64,000 bases of DNA from Paracoccaceae bacterium (GCA_017854585.1 JAFMHK010000003.1:124001-188000), one strand, 5' to 3'. Shown: positions 36,591 to 46,594, numbered from the stretch's first letter. The notes: generated from the sequence alone by a model not told the origin. Made by a program: numbers and translations.

Positions 36591-37142
36591 ATGATCGCCG
36601 TTCATTCGGTCCCGGCGGCGTTCTCGGCTGCCGATTGCGCACGCATTGTTGCCTTGACTGCCACCGCCCCCTCTCGTGATGCGCGGCTGGTCGGTCAGGC
36701 GCGCGATCACAACCTGCGTCGCGCCGATCTGGTCTGGCTCGACGAGGTTCCGGGCTCCGAATGGGCCATGGACAAGATCATGGATCTGGTGCGTGTCGCG
36801 AACCGGGATGTGTTTGATTTCGATGTCACCGAATTTGCCGAAAGTCCTCAGGTCGCCCAATATGGCGCCGACCGTGAGGGACATTTCGCATGGCATTCCG
36901 ATATCGGTGATGGACGTCTGGCCGAACGCCGTAAGCTGACCGTCGTCGTGCAGCTTAGCGACGCCGCCGATTATTCCGGTGGTGATCTTGAACTGATGCC
37001 CGGCACCAATGTCATCAATGCCGACCGCACCCAAGGTGCGGCCGTGTTGTTACCGGCTTTCGTTCTGCACCGGGTTACGCCGGTGACGCGGGGGGTTCGG
37101 CGATCCCTGACCGTATGGTGCCATGGCCCCGCGTTCCGCTAG
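36591..37142 (+). CDS. 2-oxoglutarate/Fe(II)-dependent dioxygenase (PKHD-hydroxylase-like)
   Basis: A 183-residue double-stranded beta-helix oxygenase. Iron ligands are His and Asp in FAWHSDIGDG and the distal His in FVLHRVTPVTRGVRRSL, whose Arg binds 2-oxoglutarate. YSGGDLELMPG is the usual bridging strand. The prolyl 4-hydroxylase-like pattern is seen in PiuC-type proteins near siderophore receptors, but no receptor is present here. ATG at 36591 was chosen since an upstream start adds an unrelated stretch. Substrate unknown. Confidence 0.85.
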   Translation: MIAVHSVPAAFSAADCARIVALTATAPSRDARLVGQARDHNLRRADLVWLDEVPGSEWAMDKIMDLVRVANRDVFDFDVTEFAESPQVAQYGADREGHFAWHSDIGDGRLAERRKLTVVVQLSDAADYSGGDLELMPGTNVINADRTQGAAVLLPAFVLHRVTPVTRGVRRSLTVWCHGPAFR

Positions 37143-37146
37143 CGGC

Positions 37147-38064
37147 TCAGCTCATCAACTGGCCGCCTTCCGGCACCCAGCGGAACCCGTCTTCGCGGGT
37201 GTCGACATATCCGATGGCAGGAAATGGCATATGGTAGCCGATGGCAGGCAGCCGTTCGGCGGCCAACATCCCCAGCACGGCGCGGCGTGATGCGGCGGCG
37301 GCGGCCTTGTCGGCATCGAACCTGACTTCCCAATCAGGGCGCGCAAGCGACCAGACGGGATGGTTTGCAAGGTCGGCAAAAATCACCAGCCCGGCCCCGT
37401 CGCTGTCCAACCGATACGTCATGTGCCCCGGCGAATGGCCGAACGCCGCCATGGCAGTGATGCCTGATGCAACATCTTGCCCATCCTCAAGGAACGTCAT
37501 CTGCTCGGCCAGCGGCCGGACCTTGGTCTCGAACCCTTCGTTTTCCGCCCCGGCCCAATGGTCGAATTCGACGCGCCCGGTCACGTAACGTGCATTGGCA
37601 AAGGTCGTGCCGATATCATCGGACAGCCCGCCAATATGGTCGCCATGCATATGGGTCAGGACGACAACGTCGATCTCGTCGGGGGAATACCCCGCCGAGG
37701 CAAGCGCCCCGGTGATACCCTCCGCGTTCAAGCCGGTATCGAACAACACCAGCTCAGACCCGGTGTTGACCACGGTCGGCGTGAAAAAGAACTGGGACTG
37801 CGTCGTGGACAGAAAATTCTCCGCGCTGACGGCGGCGAACTCTTCGGCCGAAACGTTCATCCCGAATATGCCCTGTGGCTCGTCGCGCGGTGTCGTGCCG
37901 GCCAGAATGGTCGTGACCTCGAACTGACCAAGGCTAAAACGGCGATGCTGGGCAAAGCTGGCGCCCATCATGGGGGCTTCTGCGCGCGCAATGGCGGGGG
38001 AAAGCGCGGCGAATGGCAGCGCGGCCGAGGCTGCGAGGGTTTGGCGACGGGTCAGACGTGTCAT
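37147..38064 (-). CDS. Tat-exported metallo-beta-lactamase-fold hydrolase
   Basis: A 305-residue MBL-fold protein. The N terminus MTRLTRRQTLAASAALP is a twin-arginine signal, cleaved after AIARA. The zinc motif is LTHMHGDHIGGL, followed by metal ligands in FGHSPGHMTY and ADLANHP and a late His in IGYHMPFP. Such proteins include lactonases and phosphodiesterases; the substrate is undetermined. AGGAGAG 6 bp before the ATG at 38064 decides the start. It ends 5 bp from the convergent oxygenase gene. Confidence 0.88.
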   Translation of the reverse strand: MTRLTRRQTLAASAALPFAALSPAIARAEAPMMGASFAQHRRFSLGQFEVTTILAGTTPRDEPQGIFGMNVSAEEFAAVSAENFLSTTQSQFFFTPTVVNTGSELVLFDTGLNAEGITGALASAGYSPDEIDVVVLTHMHGDHIGGLSDDIGTTFANARYVTGRVEFDHWAGAENEGFETKVRPLAEQMTFLEDGQDVASGITAMAAFGHSPGHMTYRLDSDGAGLVIFADLANHPVWSLARPDWEVRFDADKAAAAASRRAVLGMLAAERLPAIGYHMPFPAIGYVDTREDGFRWVPEGGQLMS

Positions 38065-38209
38065 GGGGCTCTCTCCTGTTGTTTGGATGCGAAATAGCGC
38101 GGCTTGGTCGACCAGCCAGATCAAGATGTTGTGATCGCGCGGATCGCAGCACGCGGACCGACATCGCGGGCAATGTCGCCACCCCGATTGCGGCGCGTTT
38201 CCCGCGCCC

Positions 38210-38617
38210 TCAGTCCCACCACTGATCGATATTTGCGATGTCATCATCGGACCAACCCAGATGATGCGCCAATTCATGCACCAGCACATGCGCCACCAAT
38301 TCCCCAAGGCTGACATTTCCCCGATCGGCCCATTCGTCCAGAATGGGCCTGCGGAACAGCCAGATCGTGTCTGGCCCCATCGGCTGGTCCATCACCGATT
38401 TCTCGGTCAAGGGGATGCCGTCATAAAGCCCAGTCAGATCGTAACCGTCCTCCATGCCCATGGCGTCCAGCATGTCGTCGGGGGCAAACTCCTCCACTCG
38501 CAGCGCAACGCCCGTTGCGGCGGCTGCGAACGGCTTTGGAAGAGCCGCCAGCGCGGCCTCGGCCAGCGCTTCGATTGCGGCCAGATCTGGGGCGTGTCTG
38601 TCGGACCAATCCTGCAT
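38210..38617 (-). CDS. Small zincin-like metallopeptidase family protein (DUF1025/TTHA0227-like)
   Basis: A 135-residue cytoplasmic protein with an HExxH motif in VLVHELAHHLGWSDDDI, where His-Glu-x-x-His and the downstream Asp fit a minimal zincin. It includes GLYDGIPLTEKSV and DTIWLFRRPILDEWA, typical of this family. No prosequence or signal. Proteolytic activity has not been well established for the family. It lies divergent from gltX (75 bp apart). Confidence 0.85.
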   Translation of the reverse strand: MQDWSDRHAPDLAAIEALAEAALAALPKPFAAAATGVALRVEEFAPDDMLDAMGMEDGYDLTGLYDGIPLTEKSVMDQPMGPDTIWLFRRPILDEWADRGNVSLGELVAHVLVHELAHHLGWSDDDIANIDQWWD

Positions 38618-38692
38618 TCCGCCGATATGGACAATTCGCGCCCCTTGTGAAAGAGCTTCGGCCTCAATTGACGCACGCCCCCGGAGGCTATC

Positions 38693-40015
38693 ATGACCGT
38701 AACCCGCTTTGCCCCTTCGCCCACGGGCTACCTACATGTCGGCAACCTGCGGACGGCACTGTTCAACCATCTGATCGCACGGAAATCCGGCGGCACCTTC
38801 ATTCTGCGGCTGGACGATACCGATCCGGAGCGGTCGAAGCAGGAATACGCCGATGGCATCAAATATGACCTCGAATGGCTGGGCCTGACCTGGGACCGAA
38901 CCGAGCGTCAATCGGACCGGATGGATCGCTATGCCGCCGCCGCCGATGACCTGCGCGCCAAGGGGCGGTTCTACGAGGCGTTCGAGACCCCGGTGGAACT
39001 GGACCTCAAGCGCAAGAAACAACTCAACATGGGGCTGCCGCCCGTTTATGATCGGGCTGCGTTGAAATTGAGCGACGCGGAAAAGGCTGCCCTGCGCGCA
39101 GAGCGCGGAAACGGTGTCTGGCGTTTCTTGCTGGATCATCAGCGCATCGAATGGACCGACGGTATTCTGGGTGATCTGTCGCTTGATGCCGCCAGCGTGT
39201 CCGACCCTGTGCTGATCCGCGGTGACGGGCAGGTCCTGTATACGCTCGCGTCGGTGGTGGATGACATGGATATGGGCATCACGCACGTCGTGCGTGGATC
39301 GGACCACGTGACCAATACGGCCACGCAAATCCAGATTATTCAGGCGCTTGGCGGGGCGGTTCCTGCCTTTGCACACCATTCGCTTCTGACCGGCCCGCAC
39401 GGCGAGGCGCTGTCCAAACGCCTTGGTGCCTTGTCGTTGCGCGACCTGCGCGCCGCAGGGGTCGAACCGATGGCGCTGCTGTGCCACATGGCGCGCATCG
39501 GTTCATCGCAGCCGGTGGAACTGGCCGCCGATCTGGATGAACTGGCCGATGGCTTCGACCTTTCCCATTTCGGGTCTGCGCCGACCAAGTTCGACGAAAA
39601 CGATCTGTTCCCGCTGACTGCGCGCTACTTGCATGGTTTGCCGCTTTCGGCGGTGGCAGACGATATCGCCGCACTTGGGGTGCCCGATGATCTGGCCGCC
39701 GGGTTCTGGCAGGTTGCCAGCGCCAACATCACCACCCGCGCCGACCTTGCGGGATGGTGGCATCTGTTCCGTGATGGCGCGACCCCGCTGGTCGATGATG
39801 AGGATCGTGACTTCATCGCCCAAGCCTTCGCAATGTTGCAGGACCCACCCTATACCGTAGACACATGGGCCACGTGGACAGGCGCGGTAAAAGAGGCGAC
39901 TGGGCGCAAGGGCAAGACCTTGTTCATGCCGCTGCGCAAGGCAGTCACGGGGTTGGAACGCGGCCCCGAAATGGCCGATGTCATGCCGCTGCTCCAGAAA
40001 AAGCCGACGCTTTAG
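38693..40015 (+). CDS. gltX: Glutamyl-tRNA synthetase
   Basis: A 440-residue class I aminoacyl-tRNA synthetase. The HIGH-type motif is PSPTGYLHVGNLRTALFNH and the KMSKS-type motif is EALSKRLGALSL. At 440 aa it is the shorter of the two GltX forms that alphaproteobacteria often carry, so a second gltX probably exists elsewhere; it may charge tRNA-Glu, tRNA-Gln or both, for the GatCAB route (inference). A GGAGG site lies 5 bp before the ATG. Confidence 0.95.
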   Translation: MTVTRFAPSPTGYLHVGNLRTALFNHLIARKSGGTFILRLDDTDPERSKQEYADGIKYDLEWLGLTWDRTERQSDRMDRYAAAADDLRAKGRFYEAFETPVELDLKRKKQLNMGLPPVYDRAALKLSDAEKAALRAERGNGVWRFLLDHQRIEWTDGILGDLSLDAASVSDPVLIRGDGQVLYTLASVVDDMDMGITHVVRGSDHVTNTATQIQIIQALGGAVPAFAHHSLLTGPHGEALSKRLGALSLRDLRAAGVEPMALLCHMARIGSSQPVELAADLDELADGFDLSHFGSAPTKFDENDLFPLTARYLHGLPLSAVADDIAALGVPDDLAAGFWQVASANITTRADLAGWWHLFRDGATPLVDDEDRDFIAQAFAMLQDPPYTVDTWATWTGAVKEATGRKGKTLFMPLRKAVTGLERGPEMADVMPLLQKKPTL

Positions 40016-40024
40016 GGGTCATCC

Positions 40025-40058
40025 GGGGCTGCGGGCCGCGCGTGTGGGCCGCAGCCCC
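40025..40058. terminator. Bidirectional hairpin between gltX and the GGCT gene
   Basis: Perfect 10-bp GC-rich stem GGGGCTGCGG / CCGCAGCCCC just after the gltX stop, between convergent genes. No T-run, so terminator activity is presumed from placement. Confidence 0.5.
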
Positions 40059-40075
40059 GGCACCAAAGCTCGCGG

Positions 40076-40642
40076 TCAGATGCTTTGGACGCGCCGCACA
40101 CCGATCTCGACCAGTCGTTCATCGACAAATGCGCGTTCACTGGCGCTCAGGACCTGCGCGCGCGGATAGACGGGCGCATCGCGGTCATCCAGCACGCTTG
40201 TATCCCAACCACTGGTCGTGGCGAAGAATGCGTGCGCCCCCGCCGTTCCGAACTCTCGCAGGTATCCTTGGATGACCGTATCAAGATAGCTCAGAAGGAT
40301 AGGATGCTCGGTGCTGGCATCGGTGTCGTTCTCGGGCTTTGTTCTGTAGATCTGGATCTCTGGCAGCGCGCCCAAGGCGTGGCTGATCTCTTTGACGGGC
40401 AGGCGGTGATACGCGTGTTCCCGCAGGTCCAGCGCCGCCCAATCCGCATTTGGCACCGCCGCGATCAGGCCGTCAATCTCAACCCCCGGTGCTTCCACCG
40501 CTGTCAGGAACGCGACCTGACGCAGTTTGGTGCGCTTCCACATCCGCGCCCAGCCCCGGACCCGTGCGGGTGCCGCGCGCGGGAAATCATGGGTGGCACG
40601 GTTCACTAGGCTGCCATAGCCAAAGAAAAAAGGGTCCGACAT
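40076..40642 (-). CDS. Gamma-glutamylcyclotransferase-fold protein
   Basis: A 188-residue protein with the GGCT signature FFFGYGSLVNR near the N terminus and an acidic catalytic candidate in the middle (LREHAYHRLPVKE). The fold covers AIG2-like and ChaC-like proteins that release 5-oxoproline. The ATG at 40642 was chosen over a TTG 36 bp upstream because it starts just before the signature. The gene is divergent from gcvT, the region between holding the riboswitch. Function uncertain. Confidence 0.78.
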   Translation of the reverse strand: MSDPFFFGYGSLVNRATHDFPRAAPARVRGWARMWKRTKLRQVAFLTAVEAPGVEIDGLIAAVPNADWAALDLREHAYHRLPVKEISHALGALPEIQIYRTKPENDTDASTEHPILLSYLDTVIQGYLREFGTAGAHAFFATTSGWDTSVLDDRDAPVYPRAQVLSASERAFVDERLVEIGVRRVQSI

Positions 40643-40717
40643 GGGCTGATCAATGTCGAATGAAGCACAGATGCGCAAGGCCCCTTGCGGCGAACCCGTT
40701 CGCTGGTATTGTTACCG

Positions 40718-40876
40718 CGCTGACGCAGGGAGACTCTGGTGCAAATCCAGGGCCGAAGGAGCAACCGCCCCGGTAAACTCTCAGGCAAACGGACCTGCAT
40801 CGGCAAACAGACTCTGGAGAGTGGCCATCGCGCCCGCCGAAGGGATAACGATCTCAGGCGACAGGACAGAGGGGGC
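40718..40876 (+). ncRNA. Tandem glycine riboswitch
   Basis: Two consecutive aptamers precede gcvT. Each has the conserved core GGGAGAC or CAGACTCTGGAGAG, then CCGCCGAAGG-type loops (GGCCGAAGGAGCAA, CGCCGAAGGGATAA) and AAACTCTCAGGCAAA or GATCTCAGGCGACAGG. The pairing and the location directly upstream of a glycine cleavage operon make the call secure. It should switch gcv expression on at high glycine. Exact ends are approximate. Confidence 0.95.
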
Positions 40877-40936
40877 ATCGCACGCGCCAGATGGCGCAGG
40901 ATCGATGCCGGGTCATACCCGGATAGAGGGGGACGG

Positions 40937-42031
40937 ATGGCCGAGCTGACGCAGCTGCCACTACATGATCTGCACGCTGAACTGGGCGGAAAATTCGTGC
41001 CATTCGCGGGCTTCAACATGCCTGTGCAATACCCGGCCGGGGTTATGGCCGAACACATCTGGTGTCGTGAAAAGGCAGGGCTGTTCGATGTGTCGCACAT
41101 GGGGCAGGTTACGCTGCCGCTGGATCAGGACACCGCGTTGGAATCGCTGGTGCCGGTCGATGTGCTGGGCCTTGCGCCGGGGCGTCAGCGTTACGGCTTT
41201 TTCACCACGGATGCTGGCGGACTGATCGACGACTTGATGATTGCGCGGCGCGCGACCGACCTGTTTCTCGTGGTCAACGCCTCGCGCAAGGCCGAAGACC
41301 TCGCGCATCTGCGGGCGCACCTGTCCGGGGTTGCCGAAATCGATGACCGGGCGTTGCTTGCATTGCAGGGGCCGCTGGCGGAAATGGCATTTTCGCGCCT
41401 GATCCCAGCGACCGCCGCCATGCGCTTCATGGATGTGGCCACCCATCACTGGCAGGGGCACGCGCTCTGGATTAGCCGGTCGGGCTATACCGGCGAGGAT
41501 GGTTTCGAGATCTCGGTGCCCGTGATGGCCGCCGATGCCTTTGCCCGCGCCCTTCTGGCGATGGACGAGGTTGCGCCCATCGGCCTTGGCGCGCGCGACA
41601 GCCTGCGACTGGAGGCGGGTCTGCCGCTTTATGGGCAAGACCTGTCCGACCAGATTTCCCCGATCGAGGCCGGTCAGGCGTGGGCCATTTCCAAATCCCG
41701 CCGTCCGGGCGGCGTGCGCGCGGGTGGCTATCCCGGTGCCGCGGTGATCGCGGCGCAACTTGCTGATGGCGCGCCACGCAAACGCGTGGGGCTGATACCC
41801 GAAGGCCGTGCGCCGATGCGTGCGGGGGTGGAACTTTTCAGCGCCGAAGGCACCGCGATCGGCATGGTCACATCCGGTGGCTTTGGGCCCACGGTCGGCC
41901 ACCCTATCGCAATCGCCCTTATTGACGCGGCCACCCCACCTGAGGCCATCATCATGGCAGAGGTTCGTGGCAAACGCCTGCCGGCAAAGCAGGCCGCGCT
42001 TCCCTTTTATCGGCCAAATTACAAACGCTAA
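40937..42031 (+). CDS. gcvT: Glycine cleavage system aminomethyltransferase (T protein)
   Basis: A 364-residue folate-dependent enzyme. Landmarks are FAGFNMPVQYPAGVMAEHIWCR, GLFDVSHMGQV, the folate-site region SRSGYTGEDGFEISV and LGARDSLRLEAGLPLYGQDL. It transfers the methylene group from the aminomethyl-lipoyl H protein to tetrahydrofolate with release of ammonia. The start at 40937 follows a GAGGGGGA site and leaves the riboswitch wholly in the leader. First gene of gcvTHP. Confidence 0.96.
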   Translation: MAELTQLPLHDLHAELGGKFVPFAGFNMPVQYPAGVMAEHIWCREKAGLFDVSHMGQVTLPLDQDTALESLVPVDVLGLAPGRQRYGFFTTDAGGLIDDLMIARRATDLFLVVNASRKAEDLAHLRAHLSGVAEIDDRALLALQGPLAEMAFSRLIPATAAMRFMDVATHHWQGHALWISRSGYTGEDGFEISVPVMAADAFARALLAMDEVAPIGLGARDSLRLEAGLPLYGQDLSDQISPIEAGQAWAISKSRRPGGVRAGGYPGAAVIAAQLADGAPRKRVGLIPEGRAPMRAGVELFSAEGTAIGMVTSGGFGPTVGHPIAIALIDAATPPEAIIMAEVRGKRLPAKQAALPFYRPNYKR

Positions 42032-42048
42032 CTACGGGACAGACAGCA

Positions 42049-42411
42049 ATGAAATATACCGAAGATCACGAATGGCTCCGCGTTGATGGCGACCTTGTCG
42101 TCGTTGGCATTACAGAACACGCCGCAACCCAACTGGGCGATGTCGTCTTCGTGGAACTGCCCGAAGTCGATACGACGGTCGCCAAGGGCGATGAGATCGT
42201 GGTGATCGAGTCCGTGAAAGCCGCCTCAGATATCCTGGCCCCGACCGAAGGCGAAATCGTCGAGGTCAACGAGGCCCTGACCGCAACACCCAGCCTTGTG
42301 AACGAAGACCCCACCGGTGATGCGTGGTTCTTCAAGATGAAGCTCGATGACATGAGCGTGCTGGACGACATGATGACCGAGGATGAATACAAGGACTTCA
42401 TCGGCGAGTAA
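42049..42411 (+). CDS. gcvH: Glycine cleavage system H protein
   Basis: A 120-residue lipoyl carrier. Lipoyl-Lys57 is in VVIESVKAASDI; EDHEWLRV opens the domain and VNEDPTGDAWFFKMKL closes it. It shuttles the aminomethyl group between P, T and L proteins. Starts 17 bp after gcvT. Confidence 0.97.
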   Translation: MKYTEDHEWLRVDGDLVVVGITEHAATQLGDVVFVELPEVDTTVAKGDEIVVIESVKAASDILAPTEGEIVEVNEALTATPSLVNEDPTGDAWFFKMKLDDMSVLDDMMTEDEYKDFIGE

Positions 42412-42507
42412 TGCAAAACCCGGCCACGATGCGCCGGATGGCTCGCCGCGCGTGCGGCGGGCCATGACCACCTTGATGGAACTGCCTACGCCTCTGGAGG
42501 CCCGTGA

Positions 42508-45345
42508 ATGACCTGGACGCCCGTTGACTATGACCCGACCGATTTCGGCAACCGCCGCCACATTGGTCCGTCACCCGCCGAGATGACCGCGATGCTGGAA
42601 AAGGTCGGTGCTGCCTCGCTTGACGATCTGATCGATCAGACGCTTCCAACCTCGATCCGGCAGACCGTGCCGCTTGACTGGCCCGCCATGTCCGAGGCCG
42701 AATTGATCGCCCACATGCGTGAACTGGCAGGCAAGAACAAGGTCATGACCTCGATGATCGGGCAAGGGTATTACAACACCCACACCCCGCCCGCGATCCA
42801 GCGCAACGTGCTGGAAAACCCGGCGTGGTATACGGCCTATACCCCCTATCAGCCTGAAATCGCGCAAGGCAGGCTTGAGGCGCTTTTGAACTTCCAGACT
42901 ATGGTGTCGGACCTGACGGGGCTTGATGTTGCCAATGCGTCTCTCCTTGACGAGGCAACAGCCTGCGCCGAGGCGATGGTCATGGCGCAGCGTGTCGGCA
43001 AGTCCAAGGCGACAGGCTTCTTCGTCGATGAAAACTGCCATCCGCAGAACATCGCGGTGATGCAGACGCGCGCGGCGCCATTGGGGATCGAGGTGATTGT
43101 CGGCGATCCTGCGACGCTTGACCCGACGGCCGTCTTTGGCGCGGTGTTTCAATATCCGGGCACCTATGGCGGCCTGATGGATCCAACGGACCTGATAGCG
43201 GCCCTGCATGAGACCAAGGCGATCGGTATCGTCTGCACCGACCTTTTGGCACTGACCTTGATCAAGGAACCGGGCGCGATGGGCGCTGACATCGCTGTCG
43301 GCTCTGCCCAGCGGTTCGGCGTGCCGCTTGGCTATGGCGGTCCGCACGCTGCTTTCATGTCATGCAAGGATGCCTACAAGCGGTCTTTGCCCGGTCGCTT
43401 GGTGGGCGTTTCGGTCGATAGCCACGGTCACAAGGCATTCCGCCTGTCGCTGCAGACCCGCGAACAGCATATCCGCCGGGAAAAGGCCACATCCAACGTC
43501 TGCACGGCACAGGCCCTGCTGGCAGTCATGGCCAGCTTCTACGCGGTGTTTCACGGCCCTCTCGGCCTCAAGGCAATTGCGCAGCGGGTACACCTGAATA
43601 CTGTTCGGCTGGCGGCTTCGTTGAAGTCGGGCGGTTTCACGCCCGAGAACAGCAGCTATTTTGACACGCTCACCATCCATGTCGGCGACAAGCAATCGCG
43701 GATCATGGCTGCGGCCGTCGCCCGTGGCATCAACCTGCGCGATGTCGGTGCGGATCGCATCGGCATCTCGGTTGATGAAACCACCACGCCCGCACAGCTG
43801 GAATCCGTGTGCCGGGCCTTCGGTGTGCTGTTCGCGCGGCCCCAGACGCTGCCCGGCATCCCCGACCCGCTGCTGCGCACGTCCGATTTCCTGACCCATC
43901 CGATCTTCCACATGAACCGCGCGGAATCCGAGATGATGCGCTATATGCGCCGGTTGTCCGACCGCGACCTTGCCCTTGATCGGGCGATGATTCCACTTGG
44001 TTCTTGCACCATGAAGCTTAACGCGGCGGTCGAGATGATGCCGATCACATGGCCCGAATTCGGGGCGTTGCATCCCTTTGCCCCCGCCGATCAGGCCGAA
44101 GGCTATGCCGTGATGTTGGAAGACCTTGGGGCCAAATTGTGCGAGATCACCGGATACGACGCGATGTCGATGCAACCCAATTCCGGCGCGCAAGGCGAAT
44201 ACGCGGGGCTTTTGACCATTGCGGCCTATCACCGGGCGCGTGGCGACCATGATCGCAATATCTGCCTTATTCCCGTGTCTGCCCATGGCACCAACCCGGC
44301 CAGCGCCCAGATGGCCGGGATGAACGTGGTTGTCGTCAAGGCGGCGGAAAATGGCGATATCGACGTGGAGGATTTCCGCACCAAGGCGGCGGCTGCAGGC
44401 GATAATCTGGCGGCGTGCATGATCACCTACCCCTCCACGCACGGCGTGTTTGAACGCACCGTGCAAGACGTCTGCGACATCACCCACGAATATGGCGGGC
44501 AGGTCTATCTGGACGGTGCCAACCTTAACGCCATGGTGGGCCTGTCCAAACCCGGCGAGGTCGGGGCCGATGTGTCCCACCTGAACCTGCACAAGACGTT
44601 CTGCATTCCCCATGGCGGCGGTGGTCCCGGAATGGGGCCGATTGGCGTCAAGGCGCATTTGGCGGCCTATCTTCCCGGCCACCCCGAACTTGGCGGCGGC
44701 GAGGGTCCGGTTTCTGGCGCGCCCTTTGGCTCCGCCTCAATCTTGCCGATCAGCTATGCCTATATTCATTTGATGGGCGGGCAGGGCATTACGCAGGCCA
44801 CCAAGGTCGCGATCTTGAATGCGAACTATATTGCGGCCCGGCTGAAAGATGCGTTCCCTGTTCTCTACAAGGGGAAGGGCGGGCATGTTGCGCATGAATG
44901 CATCCTTGATACCCGCGCATTTGCCGATGTCGGGGTCACCGTCGACGATATTGCCAAGCGTCTGATGGACAACGGTTTCCACGCCCCCACGATGAGCTGG
45001 CCGGTTGCGGGCACCTTGATGGTGGAACCCACGGAATCCGAAACTCAGGCCGAGATCGACCGTTTTTGTGACGCCATGCTGTCGATCCGGGCCGAGATCG
45101 CGGATGTGGAAGCCGGCAAGATCAAGGCCGAGGATAGCCCGTTACACCATGCCCCCCACACCGTTGAGGATCTGGTCGGAGACTGGAACCGCGCCTACAC
45201 CCGCGAACAGGGCTGCTTCCCGGCAGGGGCTTTCCGCGTAGACAAGTATTGGCCGCCGGTCAACCGGGTGGATAACGTCTATGGCGACAGGCACCTCGTG
45301 TGCACATGTCCCCCACTGGAGGATTATCTGGAGGCGGCGGAATAA
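42508..45345 (+). CDS. gcvP: Glycine dehydrogenase (decarboxylating), P protein
   Basis: A 945-residue single-chain P protein with the two homologous halves of the family. The PLP lysine is about Lys696 in [15 protein letters not shown], followed by the glycine-rich loop. [10 protein letters not shown] opens the protein. It decarboxylates glycine and loads the remaining aminomethyl on H. A GGAGG site is 8 bp before the ATG. The 96 bp after gcvH hold no gene. Confidence 0.97.
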   Translation: MTWTPVDYDPTDFGNRRHIGPSPAEMTAMLEKVGAASLDDLIDQTLPTSIRQTVPLDWPAMSEAELIAHMRELAGKNKVMTSMIGQGYYNTHTPPAIQRNVLENPAWYTAYTPYQPEIAQGRLEALLNFQTMVSDLTGLDVANASLLDEATACAEAMVMAQRVGKSKATGFFVDENCHPQNIAVMQTRAAPLGIEVIVGDPATLDPTAVFGAVFQYPGTYGGLMDPTDLIAALHETKAIGIVCTDLLALTLIKEPGAMGADIAVGSAQRFGVPLGYGGPHAAFMSCKDAYKRSLPGRLVGVSVDSHGHKAFRLSLQTREQHIRREKATSNVCTAQALLAVMASFYAVFHGPLGLKAIAQRVHLNTVRLAASLKSGGFTPENSSYFDTLTIHVGDKQSRIMAAAVARGINLRDVGADRIGISVDETTTPAQLESVCRAFGVLFARPQTLPGIPDPLLRTSDFLTHPIFHMNRAESEMMRYMRRLSDRDLALDRAMIPLGSCTMKLNAAVEMMPITWPEFGALHPFAPADQAEGYAVMLEDLGAKLCEITGYDAMSMQPNSGAQGEYAGLLTIAAYHRARGDHDRNICLIPVSAHGTNPASAQMAGMNVVVVKAAENGDIDVEDFRTKAAAAGDNLAACMITYPSTHGVFERTVQDVCDITHEYGGQVYLDGANLNAMVGLSKPGEVGADVSHLNLHKTFCIPHGGGGPGMGPIGVKAHLAAYLPGHPELGGGEGPVSGAPFGSASILPISYAYIHLMGGQGITQATKVAILNANYIAARLKDAFPVLYKGKGGHVAHECILDTRAFADVGVTVDDIAKRLMDNGFHAPTMSWPVAGTLMVEPTESETQAEIDRFCDAMLSIRAEIADVEAGKIKAEDSPLHHAPHTVEDLVGDWNRAYTREQGCFPAGAFRVDKYWPPVNRVDNVYGDRHLVCTCPPLEDYLEAAE

Positions 45346-45362
45346 GGTATTGCCTGGTCCGC

Positions 45363-45398
45363 GCTGAACCCTGCCGCGATGGTAGGGTTCAGCTCTTT
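45363..45398. terminator. Terminator after gcvP, shared with the convergent secreted-protein gene
   Basis: Perfect 10-bp stem GCTGAACCCT / AGGGTTCAGC with an 11-base loop, then TCTTT. The 3' arm overlaps the stop codon of the minus-strand neighbour. Confidence 0.65.
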
Positions 45399-45931
45399 CC
45401 CGCATCCTCGAAACGATAGTACAGATCATAGAAACTCATCGATGACGGCACCGGCGCGCGCAGCGCATCGGTCGCTGTCGGGTCATGTGGCAGGCAGCCG
45501 ACGCCGCAAGTCTCCCACAATGCACCTTCTTGCGCCGCGATGTACCAAAGGCGTCCGCCGGGGGTGCCCACCCACCCGGTGGTACCCTCTTCCAGATCGC
45601 CCAGCACGTCGTCGACCGAAGGCACCTCGTTGTCGTATTCTGGCGCATAGGATCCATGCGTATGCCAAGATGAAAGGGGATCGGGATCGTCATCCGCCAA
45701 CAACGGTGCACAGCCATCGACGGTTCCCCATTGGACCTTGCTTGATGAAAAACGGCCATCTTCGTCCTGCAAGACAAAGCCACATGCCTCGCGGCCGAAC
45801 CGGATCGACAGATGGTTCACCGTGGTCATCAGCGCCATGACGAATTCGGATTCCTCGGCCTCTTGCGCAAGGCAGGCCGATGTCCCGATCAGGGCAGCCG
45901 CGCAGATCGCTGGCAAAAGTCTTGTTCTCAT
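45389..45931 (-). CDS. Secreted protein with JAMM-like signature (DUF4329-like), paralogue 1
   Basis: A 180-residue protein with a cleavable signal peptide (residues 1-23, ending SACLAQ). Its core shows a JAB/JAMM-type pattern: Glu48 in GREACGFVL, His90 and His92 in SSWHTHGSY, Ser105 and Asp108 in EVPSVDD. In JAMM proteins Glu-His-x-His-Asp forms a zinc site. GWVGTPGGRLWYI downstream is typical of DUF4329. Four cysteines (Cys50, 74, 142, 146) are shared with its neighbour and may form disulfides. Function unknown; a peptidase or amidase in the periplasm is possible. It has a paralogue 135 bp upstream. Confidence 0.75.
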   Translation of the reverse strand: MRTRLLPAICAAALIGTSACLAQEAEESEFVMALMTTVNHLSIRFGREACGFVLQDEDGRFSSSKVQWGTVDGCAPLLADDDPDPLSSWHTHGSYAPEYDNEVPSVDDVLGDLEEGTTGWVGTPGGRLWYIAAQEGALWETCGVGCLPHDPTATDALRAPVPSSMSFYDLYYRFEDAGKS

Positions 45932-46066
45932 GAGTTTTCCTTGTGGTCAGAGCGGGAATGGAAATCCTGGATCACGCCGCCCCCGGAAGCTGTCGTTGCC
46001 CCCGACCTGCGCCCAGCCGTTCCTGCTGACGCGGGCGCGGGCCCACTCGAGGGAATGGGTCGCCGC

Positions 46067-46594
46067 CTAACGCGATCTGCCGAACCGCATGTAAAGCTGG
46101 TCCAATGACATGGAAGGCGGCACCGGGTCATGGGGGGCGTCTTGGGCGTTGGGGCCGACCGGCAGACATCCGCGGCCGCAAGCCTGACGAATAAAACCGG
46201 TCTGTCCGTCCACGAACCACAGCCGCCCGCCGGGCGTGCTGACCCAACCGTTGATGCCCTGACGCATGTCGCCCTCCACGTCCTGAATGGATGGCACCTC
46301 GTTGTCATACTCGGCGGCATATGCGGCATGGGTATGCCATGATGCGATGGCAACCTGCCCATCGGCCACCGGCGTGGACGCACAAGATGCATGCCCCCCC
46401 CAACTGGCCTTTGAGCTTTCGTACCCGCCGTCCGCGCGCCTCAAGATGTAGCCGCACACCTCGCGATTGAAGGTTACCGACAGGCGGTTCATCGATTCCA
46501 TCATCGCCGCAACAAACGCCATCTCTTCCGCATCTTGCGCGGCCAAGGGTGTCGATAGTCCAAGGGAAAGGATCAGGGCTGCAATAAAGCGCAT
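46067..46594 (-). CDS. Secreted protein with JAMM-like signature (DUF4329-like), paralogue 2
   Basis: A 175-residue paralogue of the preceding gene, with signal peptide (1-20, PLAAQ). The same positions are kept: Glu45 in NREVCGYIL, His87 and His89 in ASWHTHAAY, Ser102 and Asp105 in EVPSIQD, then GWVSTPGGRLWFVD, and four cysteines (Cys47, 71, 139, 143). Conservation of all putative metal ligands between diverged copies suggests they are functional. Arranged head to tail with its partner, which it precedes in transcription order. Confidence 0.75.
   Translation of the reverse strand: MRFIAALILSLGLSTPLAAQDAEEMAFVAAMMESMNRLSVTFNREVCGYILRRADGGYESSKASWGGHASCASTPVADGQVAIASWHTHAAYAAEYDNEVPSIQDVEGDMRQGINGWVSTPGGRLWFVDGQTGFIRQACGRGCLPVGPNAQDAPHDPVPPSMSLDQLYMRFGRSR

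Noticed and set aside
35526-37034. 502-codon frame on the - strand opposite the photolyase and oxygenase
   Set aside because: Lies over two well-identified genes on the other strand and crosses their boundary.
43360-44682. 440-codon frame on the - strand opposite gcvP
   Set aside because: Antisense to the P protein, which is intact.
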